Positions 36,601 through 47,769 of a stretch of 64,000 nucleotides of DNA are shown here, in pieces; positions within the stretch are counted from its first letter, which is position 1; each line of letters opens with the position of its first letter. The notes under the pieces were generated by a model that was given only the letters and a program-made list of their open reading frames with translations, did no database searches and was not told the DNA's origin. The stretch spans positions 248,001 through 312,000 of the forward strand of contig JAVTLE010000001.1 in the NCBI GenBank assembly GCA_033439295.1. The letters are read 5' to 3'. This DNA is from Deuterostichococcus epilithicus. Taxonomy: Eukaryota; Chlorophyta; Trebouxiophyceae; Prasiolales; Stichococcaceae. A program made the position numbers and the translations under genes.

Positions 36601-38281
36601 ATCTACTACATTGGTGCGGCCCCCGCTTCTCGTTGTCCAGTCGTGTTCAGCAAGTCCGTCCCACACTGCAGCCTTGCAGTGAAGTGCATTCCGCTGGTCG
36701 TGGAAAAGCCTTTTATTTTCTGACCATGCCCTTCCAACCTGCACAGCTGTGCGCGGTCCGTCCTGCTTGCTCACAAACCAGCCATCGTTGCTTGAACTTG
36801 TGTCAGTTTCAGGAAAAGGCGAAACGTTGGTGCGCAGGCAACAATGATGCCTGGAAGGGGTATGGCGGCGCCGTGCTGTACACCAGGTGCATGTCCCCCT
36901 CTCTCTTTGACCTCGCTGGCACTGTGAACCATCGCCTTGCAGCCTCGTCACCTGATTTGCCACCAGCGCTCGCCGCCACTCTTGCAAGCGCCGCCGCCGC
37001 CGCATTGGCCTTTCCAGCAGGCGCCTCGGCTCAACATGCTGCATAATGCGGCTCTCGTGAAACCAGCAGTCCCACACTCGTCTCGCAGCACTGGCCCACC
37101 CACGCAGAGGCGGAGGCTGTGGTGGCTGACACAGCCCCCGAGCGTGGTCCAGGGTATGAGGGGCCGCGGGCGCTTGTATTCCCTGCTCCCTTCCCACCAC
37201 TCACCTTGGCTGCCAGGTCCACTGATTTCAATTTGCAAAACCCTGTTTCTCCTTGTACATGCACGCAGGGAGGCAAAGTTTCCGGAGAAGTACGCCCCGG
37301 AGCTGCGTGAGGCGGCGTCCCGTGCCGGCATCTCCTGGGACGACTTCCAACTGACCGACAACAGCTGCCCGGCCAAGCCGCCCATGAAGACCCTGGCGCA
37401 GATCTTCACCGACGACATCACGGAGGTGCTTCTTTTATTTTGATTTTGGTATGAATCATAAGGACGCCCGCCGGCGCTGAACCCTAAACGCCATGCACGG
37501 CGCGCACGAGGCGCCGCCGCTGCTGGGCTGGGGCTGTGTGAGGGAGCTCTGATGTCCCGCGTGAAATGAGAGGATCTCGGATGCGGCGTCGCTCCAGCAG
37601 AGCACGCCGCCGCGGCTGAGGCGCTCGCACCCCGCCTGCCGCCGCCTCGCTGCCGTGCGCCGCAGCCTCCCTCCACATGATACCCCGCAACAAGCAAGCA
37701 GTCGACGCTGATGTGGCACTTTGATGCGGCCGCAGGCGGAGCGGGATGTGGGCCAGCTGGTGACGTCCTTTGGCAAGGGCTTTACAATTCTGGAGCAGGA
37801 GATCCAGAAGGACATCACCGGCGAGGAAAAGGTGGCCTTCCTCGTGTGTTTGCTTTCCATCCTGTCCCTTTCGGTCGTGGGGTGCATTACTAGCAGAGCG
37901 TCAGAGCTGTGCGGCCGCCGGGCAGCACCCTTTCTTCCCATGGTGGCCTCCCCCGCCGCCCTGCCCGTGTTGCCTGCCCGTGAAGCAGGCGAGCTAGGGC
38001 CCAGCCGTGAGCCTTCACATGCACACGTGTCTCCTGCTGGAGCGTTTGTGTTCGGACACCAATGAGATGCCATGTATCGCCGCCAATCTGTGCGGCGCTC
38101 AGACAAGCAACAGCGACTTGGATGTGACTTCCAGCTTCCAGCTTGCAATTGCCGCCTGCAGGAGATCGAACGGGAGCTGCTGGACGCTGAAAAGTACCTG
38201 GCGGGAGTGGAGCAGCAGTACGAGACCGGGCTGCGCGGCCTGTGGCCCTTCAAGTTCTTCCTGGGGAACCGGAGCGGGTGA
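33667..38281 (+). CDS. VDE: Violaxanthin de-epoxidase, plant type (VDE-2)
   Basis: Second xanthophyll-cycle de-epoxidase. Twelve exons close to 425 aa: 33667-33954, 34736-34835, 34982-35007, 35260-35367, 35583-35718, 35977-36096, 36411-36438, 36564-36613, 36838-36886, 37269-37425, 37736-37831, 38162-38281. The N-terminal transit carries a twin arginine before a hydrophobic stretch ([17 protein letters not shown]) and the same ADTAK junction as VDE-1. The Cys-rich domain ([20 protein letters not shown]) and lipocalin core ([42 protein letters not shown]) are intact, with 12 cysteines in the mature region. The C-terminus ([20 protein letters not shown]) is charged and probably coiled-coil, like plant VDE tails. 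Shared exon junctions with VDE-1 show common descent. It has extra introns, for example after ADTAK and inside YYIGNNDAW. Confidence 0.93.
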
Positions 38282-39366
38282 GGCAATTGCGCAGTGAGCT
38301 GCCAGCCGCTGTTCACGCAGTGGCGGCGGGCGGGCAGCACAGCAGCCGGGCAGCACATATCATGGGGCAGTGCAACCCAGGCGAGGCAAGAACCTTGGCG
38401 GCATAGCAGCAGCTGCTGTTGCAGCCTGGAGATGCATGGCATCATGCATGTCATCATGCATGTCATCCGGGAAGTTGCCTGCAGCAAGCCCCCTGTCGCG
38501 GCTGCCTCGTTCTAGGCACAGCAGCGCTGTGGCGTCAGCACCGCTGTCCTTGGCAACTCCGTTTTGTGACATCAACTCGAGCTCATCACTCTCAATGTCA
38601 AGTCACTTGGAAACGTATCCGGATCGCTGACATGGTGTGGTACAGATGAACTCGGCAATAGTTGTGTGATGTTCGATGTTCCCAGGTTGCAATTATTTTT
38701 GAGTGACACGTACAACCTTCACAGCGCTCAAAATCCTTCACTTGCTTTGGATGCAGTTGACGACGCTGTGCCCCAAGCCGACACAATGTAATGTGCCAAG
38801 TGCTTGTAAGCCGACGCTCAGTTTTCTACAGAAACGTTCCACATGTGCACACCGCAGTGCCTACCGACTTGGAAACAGGCTTTCATGCTGCAGCAGCACA
38901 GTTGCTCAAAACCGCCCCTAAAACACAACTGGGAAGCTGCCATGTGGCGTCGTGATATTTGACCTCAGGGAGTGATGGTCACCAGCACGGATGCTGGTGG
39001 CCAGCTCTGATGCCTCCGCTGCAGCGACAGGACCTGGCGGGCATGCTGAAACAAGCAACCGGGTACGCTGATGCTGCCTTGTTCGACGAGGTGCGAAGTG
39101 ACGGCTAAAGGGAGCGCTGCCCTCTGGCTCCCGTGATGCATGCGTCAAGTTTTATTTGCTAACACTGCACCCAACAATACTGCCGCGCCGGTAGATGGGT
39201 TACGACGGAAGTGAGCTAAACAAGGTCGAGGAGAGCAGCACCAAAAACACCCAATGCCACGTCCTGTGATCTCACAGGCGCCAATGCTGCCGTCGAATGA
39301 ACATAATGCGGACCAGGGCTACAGAGCAGCACTGGCTCGTCGGAATGAGTGCCCGCCCTGCCGCCA
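38282..39366. other. Intergenic region downstream of VDE-2
   Basis: Nothing coding is supportable. A small tandem of CATCATGCATGT-like units lies near 38430-38470, in the probable VDE-2 3' flank. Confidence 0.5.
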
Positions 39367-40012
39367 ATGCCGAAGCACCGACTGCTGATGCGTTGCATAA
39401 GTGGAAATTCTGCGTACTGGTTAGGATGTATTTGTGTGCTAGCGGCAGTGGCGGCCGCAGGTGCAGGGCTCATGGGGTCCCGATACGCTCGCCCTCCTTC
39501 TGGGCTGCTGAAACGAGAAGAGCGGACCACTGCAGCCGCCGCCGCCGCCGCCGCCAGCATGATGCATCTTGCAGCGTCGCTGGAGCGGCCGCCAGCGAGA
39601 GGCGGAGCAAGCCACTCAGCGGTGCAGCTTGACGACAGGAGCTCAGCGCCCCACGCGGCCACCCAGCTACCGAGAAGTATCTTCCAGAGTCTAGGACAGT
39701 ACAGGCGTGCAGCGCCGCCGGCCTCATGGGCGGTGTACCACCACCACAAGACACCTAGGTGCTGTCCAGGCCATGAGAGGCGTCGGCGTCAGCCTCGACG
39801 CAACCAAAGGTATCAGCCAGCTTGTCGTGGCCTGGCGATGGCACCTCGACGGGGAATGCCTGCAGGCCAGCAGCGACAGCACCGTCATAGCAGCGCTTGC
39901 GTCCGCACTAAGGGCATGTGGCGAATGCAGGCGGAGCGTGTGTCTGGATGGACACTATGGAATGCGGCAGGCCGGCGCTGGGCGCAGACTGCCAGACATC
40001 ACGCCTGCTTAG
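39367..40012 (+). CDS. Doubtful small membrane protein ORF
   Basis: An ATG at 39367 opens a frame with one hydrophobic segment (WLGCICVLAAVAAAGAGLMG), followed by an Ala-run and a plausible soluble stretch to about 39732. A different frame (GVGVSLDATKGISQLVVAW) continues to a stop at 40012. The two can be joined only by a 37-base GT/AG intron (39733-39769), which is very short, or by a frameshift. Without the join the first frame runs to 40065. The end would overlap the bZIP-2 stop by four bases. An open minus-strand frame also covers 39216-39749. It may be a real type II membrane protein, a pseudogene or chance openness of GC-rich DNA. Confidence 0.25.
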
Positions 40013-40138
40013 AGGTCGACAGAGAGGCGTGCACGACGTGCCAGGCTCAGCATTGGGACGAGTAGCTGCAAAACGAGGCTTCCTGGGGTGAGAGGCACCT
40101 GATGCCTGTCAGTCTCCACGGTGGGGCTGATAGCACAG

Positions 40139-40183
<45 letters not shown>

Positions 40184-40973
40184 GCCGCTGCCGCCGTACC
40201 GGCAATGTGGAGTGTCTGCGGAGCCCACGAGGCGAGAGTGGGCTGCATGCAGCCATCCTGCTGCATACGGCCGTCTGCCCAGTCGGCGTCACCGTCAGGC
40301 TGCGGCCCCGCCGCTGTGTAGTGTGCGATCAACGCGTCCAGGTGTGCCGCCGACATCAGCGCCAGCCCGGCAGCGAGGCCAGCCGCCTGAGGTGCCTCAG
40401 CCGCCTCACGCGCTGCCCCAGTCCCACCGATGCTGCTGTCAGCGCCATGCCGTGGCCGCGCCGGCGGCTTCGGCCGGAACGAGGATGCGGTTGGTGTTGC
40501 CGCAGCGGGCGCGGATGGGAGGGTGTCTGGCGGCGGCTTTGCCAGCAGTGGCGCCTGCCGGCATGCGGCTGCCGCCTCTGCTTCGTGAGCGCCAACGGCG
40601 GCCGAGAGGCACTCCAGCCTGGCCGCCATCAGCTCGTTGCTGCTGCTGCAGCTGTCGATTCTGCAGCTGTCGATTGGCTGCAGCAACGCCAACGTCTTTC
40701 CTCCAGGCTGCTGCAGCCCTGCCGCGACAGAACACACAACATCGATGCCGCCTTCGTCCTTGGGTTCCAAGCCATACCCGCTGCCGTCGCCCGCTGCAGC
40801 GCTCGCGGCGCTGGCCTCGCGGGCTCGGGGACTAATGGGCGGCACAGTCGCCAGCGCCGTTGCCATCGCTGCAGCGCCATCGGCGTAGCCGCTGCAGGTT
40901 TCGCTCCAGTCCATAAACTGTTCCCAGATGCCGTCTCCTGGCGGCGGCGGGGGCGGCGGCAAAGGCGACGGCG

Positions 40974-41005
<32 letters not shown>

Positions 41006-42316
41006 CCCTTCGCAGCTGCCTGCAGCTGGTCACTAGCGGCACCGCCGGCTGCTGCGGGGGACCAGGAAGGTGTGGCGCAGACCCCTGCGCCCTGCAAAAT
41101 CACAGTGGAAGGGCAGTCCAGACGTGCCGCAAAGGGTGCTTGACACACTTAGCAGGGGTGACGCTCTGCTGTAGCTACTGCAAACACAGCACAAACATGT
41201 CCGGAGTGCCTTCCCTGCTGCAGAGTCCGTTGCCTCCGGAAATTTCTGCCAGGTCCCAGCCAATGCTCAAAAGCAGCTCAGCTCCATGCTGTGCGGCCCC
41301 ACCCACGCTGCCATGCACCAAAGTCATGGGGTCACTGAGGAGGTGATCCAAGATCCACGGTGTGGGCAGCACCTCAATGGGGGCTGCGCCGCTGTTCAGC
41401 GGCGCCGATGGCGCCGGCGTCTGCCTCTGCAGGGCCGCGCGCTCAGCCCGCAGCGCGGCAATGTCCTCCTGGTGTCGCCGCAGCTGCGCCTCACGCCCCG
41501 TCACACGGCCGTAAAGCGCACCGTTAGTGTCGCCTGCGGGTTGCAGTTGAGGCGGCGGCTTGAGCGGGGCCGGGCTGCCGGCATGCGTGCAGACTACGCC
41601 TGGCCTTCGCACCCCATGCTCAGGCATGCGCATTCGACCCAGCTATGTGGGAGTAGTCCCAGCTTTCGCGGCTTGAGAGCACCAGACTTGATGCGAGAGG
41701 GAAGCGTACGCAGGGCGGCGACGTTGCCGGCGAGGCCCTGGAGATGGCCCTGTTGCTGCTGACTCTGCAGCGTCAGGCGACGGACATCGTGCTCAAGGCC
41801 GGCGATGTAAGCACGGCGCCGCTGTTTGGACTTCGCCGCCGACTGCCGGTTGGCAACTGCGTGCTGCGGCGGCGCTGGCGCAGCCGCCGACCAGGCCGCG
41901 GGAGCCAATCTCGCGGCTGCAGCATTGGGCGCCAGCCGCAACAGCACGGGCATGGGCACGGGCTTGAGTGAGGGAGCCTGCGTGCAGGCGGTGCCGGCGC
42001 CCGGGGCGGCGAAGGGCGCAGTAGGGGTGGGCGCAGCTGCCAGTGCCACTGCCGAGCATGTAGCCAGTTGTGAGGTGCCGCTGCTGCCGCAGCTCTTGCT
42101 GCTGCTGTCTGGACTGGCGTCGCTGCCGCTGGCGGGCACGCCGCCGGCCGTGCAGAAAGCAGCGCTGCCCATTTGTGTCGCTGAGGGGCAGATCCCCGCC
42201 GTGGCGCTGCTGATGTCCGACAACGACTGCCGCTTGACACCTCGCATGTGTGCGCCCTCAGTCCTCCCCGGGCCCGGGCACGCAGCGGCGCTGGGTGCCG
42301 GTGCCACTTGCATCAT
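40009..42316 (-). CDS. bZIP transcription factor with polyQ tracts (bZIP-2), group-I/VIP1-like
   Basis: Nuclear DNA-binding regulator. Three exons in coding order, 42316-41710, 41533-41193 and 41091-40009, close to 676 aa. The basic region ANRQSAAKSKQRRRAY has N-x7-K instead of N-x7-R. That is the hallmark of plant group-I bZIPs such as VIP1 and RSG. The zipper continues across the first intron (LEHDVRRLTLQSQQQQ, then EAQLRRHQEDIAALRAE). The long C-terminus is Ala/Pro/Gln-rich with two polyglutamine runs, suggesting an activation region. The start is the first ATG pair (42316). The frame is open further upstream to a TAA near 42428, so another first exon is possible. The donor of the second intron (after 41193) is a weak GTGCTG and is the least certain boundary. 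Confidence 0.8.
40141..40185. repeat. CTG/CAG triplet run encoding polyQ in bZIP-2
   Basis: About 15 CTG triplets on the plus strand encode a run of roughly 14 glutamines in the minus-strand bZIP-2. A plus-strand poly-leucine open frame over it is a shadow. Confidence 0.9.
40975..41001. repeat. Second CAG run encoding polyQ in bZIP-2
   Basis: About nine CTG triplets on the plus strand encode a second, shorter glutamine run in bZIP-2, followed in the protein by a polyproline stretch. Confidence 0.85.
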
Positions 42317-43379
42317 CAGGTCCTCGGAGGCTGGGGCGGCGGTCGGCGGCTGCGGCTGGGCCACAGGCGCCTGCTGCAGCAGACTGAGAGTCAGGCGGCG
42401 GTCGAGTGTGGCCGCGTGATGCCCTTACGAGGGCTGTGCTGCGTCCCTGCCCGCAACGCCCGCCTGGCCTGAACAAGCGAGGCACGCCACTCCGGTCAAG
42501 TCTTGGAGCTGTCACTTCTGGGACACGTATACGTACGCGTCAGCGTACAAAAAGCCTCACCGTCCGAGGAACAGCCGACTCGGAAGATCAGGTGTCTGCA
42601 CGTGCGGCTGTATGCGAATATTACAGGCGCGAACGAGCGCTGAATTCGGTTCCAGCAGTCGACGGCCTGATTGGCTCTCCAACTGCAGCGAAGATGGGCG
42701 CTGGGAACGTTGTGGCTGTTTTAGAACGATAAGTGCCTTGTAAAACTATCTTTTACGTACTCTAGCACCAGCTGTTCAAATGTTCATGTGAAGCCGCGGC
42801 CTACGGACAGAACTGCGCCTCTGCACACGATACGGCTCACACAAGCCATGTGTAAGGTGTACTGCGCGGCTGTATAACTGCAGCACCCGCGGCAATTCGC
42901 ATGACGGTCCCCGTCAGGACATTCGACCCCTGCTGACTATGCAAGGGTACGACATGATACCAACCACAGCTTGCAGGGTGGCCGAAGCAAACTGAGAATT
43001 GCTTAGTTGTCAACAGATTGCGGCGCTGCGCCTTTGCGGACCCAAGTGCCGTTTGTTCAAGCCTGTCAGTAGGCTCCACGCGAAGCACTCAGCATTTGCT
43101 GTGGCATTCACCCTCTCCGACCCGGGACGTTCGAAGCATTGGCTTGCTTGACAAGCTTGCTGCCAGCGGGTCTTGCGTGGCTCGCGAGCTTGCGCTAAAG
43201 TTTGCTGCGCCTGATCAGGGTAGGGCGATTTCAAACCCGGCGACTGCAACGGCGTCGCGATGTGAGAGACCAGGCGTCGCCGCAGGGAGGCCCATACACG
43301 TCTGATTCTTCACAGATTCAGCAGCGCTTCTAGCCGAGACGGTCGGCTTCTGCAGACAAGGACACATATTGCGGCGAGC
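42317..43379. promoter_or_regulatory. Divergent intergenic region between bZIP-2 and the CCT gene
   Basis: The two regulator genes are transcribed away from each other across about 1 kb. No supportable exon is seen here, although an upstream bZIP-2 exon cannot be excluded. No defined element is claimed. Confidence 0.45.
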
Positions 43380-46074
43380 ATGCAGGATCTGCAGGGACCG
43401 GTGGCCGTGCCAGATTTCGTTGACTGCTGCGCCCTCTTCACGCCAGGTGGGGCCCGAAATGATTCGGCTGCTGTCCTTGGTGCCTGGCGATGCGACAGTG
43501 TGCGAGTGCTTGTGCAACCGCCGCAGGGCGCAGCAGTTGTGCAGGACAAGCGCCCTGGGAGAAGCAGTTTGAAAACAACCAGATGCACGCGGTATCCTGC
43601 AGCATCAGATACCATGCACAATCGTCGGGCGGTAGTATCGTCGGGCAGTACTTCAATACTTCGTATTGTCTGCGGCGGGGGCCTCGCTGGTTCCCGCATC
43701 ATGCTTGTGCTGACTGCAGTGGATTTGACTGTGTTCCGTCAATCGGCAGATGAGGTGGCATGGGCATGCGAGCTGAGCGAGGGTGTGACTGCGGACGACT
43801 GTTCGAAGAGCTGCTTCATGTTCGATCTTGCGAACCGGGTGGGCGGAAGCTCAACCTGCCTCTCAGCTTGTCCCACCTGGGACTGGTTGCTGTGATTGAA
43901 TGTGATGCAAGCGTGGCAGGTGCACATGCGCGCATTGCTGCTGTGGCACATTGTGATGGATCTCACTTGATATTTGGCAAGTCACCGGCAGGTTGCAGCT
44001 TTCGCGCTTGTACCCTGTCAGAGTCAGAAGTTAGCTCGGGTGAGGTCCAGTCGCTTCCTCGGCATGCAGGTGGACGGGGGGCCGCCTGCTGACCTGGCGC
44101 TGTGCCTAGTGCCGGAAATGGAAGGATTCTGTGTTGGCGACGCCTGCGCGGCGGAGCAGCCATCATCAACAGATGACCTGAACGCGACGTGAGGGGCCCT
44201 TGCCGACCTTTGCCTGCCGAGTGACGAACCCACCGGCTCAGATGTGTGCTTGCGCGGTCGGCTGCTTGTGCGAGTATGGGAAACTTCCAGATGACATTTG
44301 CCACACCCACAGCTGTTTCCAGCTTGCCAGATGGGCCCACCTCTCACTCGTTGCTGTTGCCAGATAATTGGGAACGACAGCTCCCCTCCCAGCTGCAGAG
44401 GCTACCTCGCTGTTGTGCTGCTGAGTTCATGCAGTCTCGTCTGTGGCCCAGCATAACAGCAGTCTTGCCATGCCAAATCACGACCTGTCCGTGGGTTTGT
44501 AGGGCGCCACAAAGTGCGGCGTGGGGGAGCACAGAGCACACCATCCAGGCAAGCAAGTGTGCAATGCCAACAGAGGTGCGCGTCAGGGCCATTCCTGTCG
44601 TCTGGACGAGCGAGTGCACGCGCATCGAAAGCTCTCACATGCCGCATGATGCGTGCGATACATGGTCTGACGATGTAGGCAGCAACGTGAGGCAATGACT
44701 GTGGCGCCGCCAAACCACAGGCCGGGCCGGATGCGTCTCTGTCGGCACCAGACGAAGGCAGCATCATCGTCTGCAGTCCGGCCGCCGTGCCCAAGCTACA
44801 GCTGGACTACAGCAGCGTCCTTAGGTGCGGAGAGGCAACAGGCAGCAGGAAGTCCTGCAGCGCATGCACCGAGCCCTTCAGGGGCATGATGCACCATGCG
44901 GAGGCAGAGCTTGCACAGGAGGAAAAGGGCATGTGCAGGCTTGCAGTGCAAGGCACGCCTTGCACAGTGCTTCGCATCCTTGCATGGCTCCGAAGCAGCA
45001 GGTGTTGCGCCGCCCTTGCAATCCCTCATTCTCTCTCCTTGCCAATGCCACCGCAGCGCCTGGGGACGGATGGGCGGCCGTCTGGCCATCGATGCCGGGA
45101 CCGCGGCGCAGGAGTTTCTCACGCTGTGCATCCCACTGCCGGAGCTGGCAGACGGCATCCGCGCCTCCATGCCGAGCTATGCCGTTTCGGACCCCATTTG
45201 CGCGCCGCTGCTGCCGCCCCATGGCAGAGGGCCTGCCTTCTGCAGCGGCAGTGGTATGCAGAGTATGGCGCCACTGCAGCCCACCGGCCGGCGCGGCAGC
45301 CAGCCGGACGACATGCGGCTCGCCAGGGAGCGCAGCCTGCGCTGCTGCGCCGGCGGCGAGGGCGGTGCGTGGTTGGGTGGGAACAGCGCCTCGTCTTCTG
45401 TGAGCGGTGTGATGGCCCTCGGCTCGCCGGCTTTTGCGCAGCCGCTGGCGAGGATCCCCGCACCGAGCACAGGTGTGACGCTGCAGACTACTGATCGAAA
45501 TCCATCGGTCAGGTCTTGATAGATCTCGCATCAGGGCAGCGTCAGTGGTGTCGTGGCTTCTCTGCATCACAGCCAAGGCCGCATCTCTCATGTGCTCTCC
45601 TAGGTGGCATGCTATCAGCAGCAGCAGGTTCTCGAAGGCCACTGACCTGATTCTTCTGCTGCTGCAGAGTGTGCTCGATCAGCGCGAGCGGCGTGTCTCG
45701 TGAGGCATAAGGTGAAGAAACTCAACCGAATGACAGGGAAGATTCGTTATGCGGTGCGCAAACTCCACGCTGAGAAGCGCCCCCGTTTCAAGGTAAGCAT
45801 ACCTCCCCTGCCCAGCGCACACACCTCCTACCACTCACCCTGGAGGTCTCTCAGCATCGGCGCGCATCTTGACCTGGTGATGAGTTGTGACATCCTTGAA
45901 TGTCCCCTGAACCTGCGATGATGCCTGCTGCGCCTGCACCTGCTGCAGGGCCGCTTTGTGAGGCAAGAGGAGCTGTGGACATTCACGGCGGCGGCAGGCG
46001 GGGCAGTGCTGCCACCCCACCCCGTCTCCGCCAGCATGTGCCAACCGCCCCAGCAGTCAACGAGCCTGTTGTGA
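43380..46074 (+). CDS. CCT-domain protein, CONSTANS-like without B-box (CMF type)
   Basis: Transcriptional regulator. The CCT domain mediates nuclear import, DNA contact and NF-Y interaction. Seven exons agree in phase and close to 339 aa: 43380-43446, 43720-43838, 44070-44188, 44777-44824, 45057-45472, 45668-45792, 45949-46074. The CCT domain spans the last two exons: ACLVRHKVKKLNRMTGKIRY, then AVRKLHAEKRPRFK joined to GRFVRQEELW. A second motif, LQLDYSSVLSAWG, resembles the conserved LxYxxVxxAW box of CONSTANS-family proteins; it is split by an intron. No B-box zinc finger (C-x2-C spacing) is visible in the N-terminal 110 residues, although those are cysteine-rich. The three 5' exons rest on phase agreement alone and are less certain. 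Light or circadian regulation is inferred from the family. Confidence 0.78.
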
Positions 46075-47769
46075 GGTACACTGCGCCGCACCGTGTACCG
46101 CAGCCGCTGGGTTCGCGCTCATAAGTATGAGCAGCCCATAGCAAACTGATGGCGTCCGGCAAGTTCGAGTCAAACAATTGACTCGGCTCTCGGTCGCTCA
46201 TATATTTTGGTACGGTACAGAAGCAATGAGTCTCCGACTTCAGTTGTGCATCTGTGTTGACATGGGCAATTCCTTCATCAGTCTGGCAACATTGAGTCAT
46301 TGATACGATGACTATATATGACACCCAAGCACGCCGCTTCCCAATTCGATTGCAATAAGTTGGCTTCTGTTTTTGAACAGCAGAAAAAGCTTGATGTACA
46401 ATTGCTCCGCTACGTTTTGTCAGCAACGCCGCCCCCTGGTGCCAGCACCACCGCACATGGCTGACAGCAGCATCAACGATCGGCCGACCCCAGTAAAAGG
46501 CAACATCAGTCAGTTCACATGCATTCTGCCAGCCAGCCATGTGCGGCATCCTGATACATTAGCAGCGGACTTCGATTTCCTTTCAATGACCTAGGTATCC
46601 CTTGATATGGGAAATGCCGGCAGAGCAACCCGCTGCTATGTGTACACCAGCTAAACCATAGGTACCTGTCAAAAATTCTTCAGCGCAGCACCCCACGGCT
46701 GCCCACGGCGGCTACAACCTCGATAGGCAATGCATCAATCGTGCCATATTTGCTTAAGATAGTGGTACCTCTCCAATGGCTCCCGCCTGCACTGATGCTT
46801 CGAGCAAATGGCGGTGGCGGCAGCTGCAACCAGAAGTTAAAAGTACCTGATGATGGCCCCAGCAAGCCTGCTGCTGTTCCTTGGGGATGCGGAGCGCTGC
46901 TGCGTGTCATTATTCTTACGTCGTCCCTGTTTTGACTCGAGGGGATGATGTTTGGTTTCTGCAAGCTTGCCTACGGCACCGTTATTGCTGCGGCTCAAGG
47001 GTGCATGGCAGCAGCTGTTGGTGTAACCGACTGGTGACAACGGCACTGCTGCAGCATAGCATCGTTGCGAGCTCTGCATGCATGATCAAAAGGCTGTGTG
47101 TAGGTACTAGCAGGAGTTTCCGTCTGTGCGAGCGGTTTGAGGATGCAATAGGTAATAGCATCAACAGGAAGCCGCACCGTGCAGAGTCACTGGTCAGTGC
47201 GGCGTGGCGCTGTGGCGCATCCATACTACATATGTAGGTACCTATCACAGGTGTTACACGGCATCTCAATGTCATCTGAGTCTAGGTCTACGTCTACCTC
47301 TACCTGCTGCTGCAAAACCGAGGCCTGATGAGTTCGTTCTGCGGTACCTGACCACTATCTACAGGGCCACACAGGGCTATCTATCCCTGTCCACAGGCAT
47401 TGACAAGTATGGGCGCGCTTCGACGGCAGCTCAAATTCTGTTGTCTTGCAATTGCAATATCCGGTCCTGTGCTCGACTTTGTGCGATTCCTGTCGTGTTG
47501 CCAATGTGCCTCACCGAACCCGGCGCCCCCGGTCAGTCGCGCTGCCGCTGCTGCCACGGCGCACTGCTGCGGTGCCAACCCACTAGGTATGGTGCATGCC
47601 CTCACTAAAGCGCAGCACACCCAGCAGCGCCATGCTGCTCTCATGCGCCACTCCCCAGCGGCTTTCGACAGCTGGTCAGACGCGGCCGCGCCGTATGCGG
47701 CAGAGCGCACACGACGCTTGGCGGGACAGCGCCCGCCTGGCTCGGGTGCAGGTGTGGGGCTGCACCTCA
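46075..47769. other. Intergenic region between CCT gene and six-cysteine gene A
   Basis: About 1.7 kb separates two convergent genes. I see only short unsupported open frames and no domain. It contains an AT-richer part around 46130-46600. Confidence 0.5.

Noticed and set aside
38430-38470. CATCATGCATGT repeats as a possible CRISPR or regulatory array
   Set aside because: Units are adjacent without spacers and only two or three copies long, and the genome is eukaryotic.
40102-41346. Long plus-strand ORF with poly-leucine and poly-cysteine
   Set aside because: It is the antisense shadow of bZIP-2 exon 3, whose minus-strand frame carries the consistent protein.
44878-45642. Minus-strand ORF of 254 codons
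   Set aside because: It is antisense to the CCT gene exon 45057-45472, which has phase-consistent neighbours.
46075-47769. Search for a tRNA or small RNA in the gene-poor interval
   Set aside because: No cloverleaf, A/B box pair or other convincing structure could be seen by eye.
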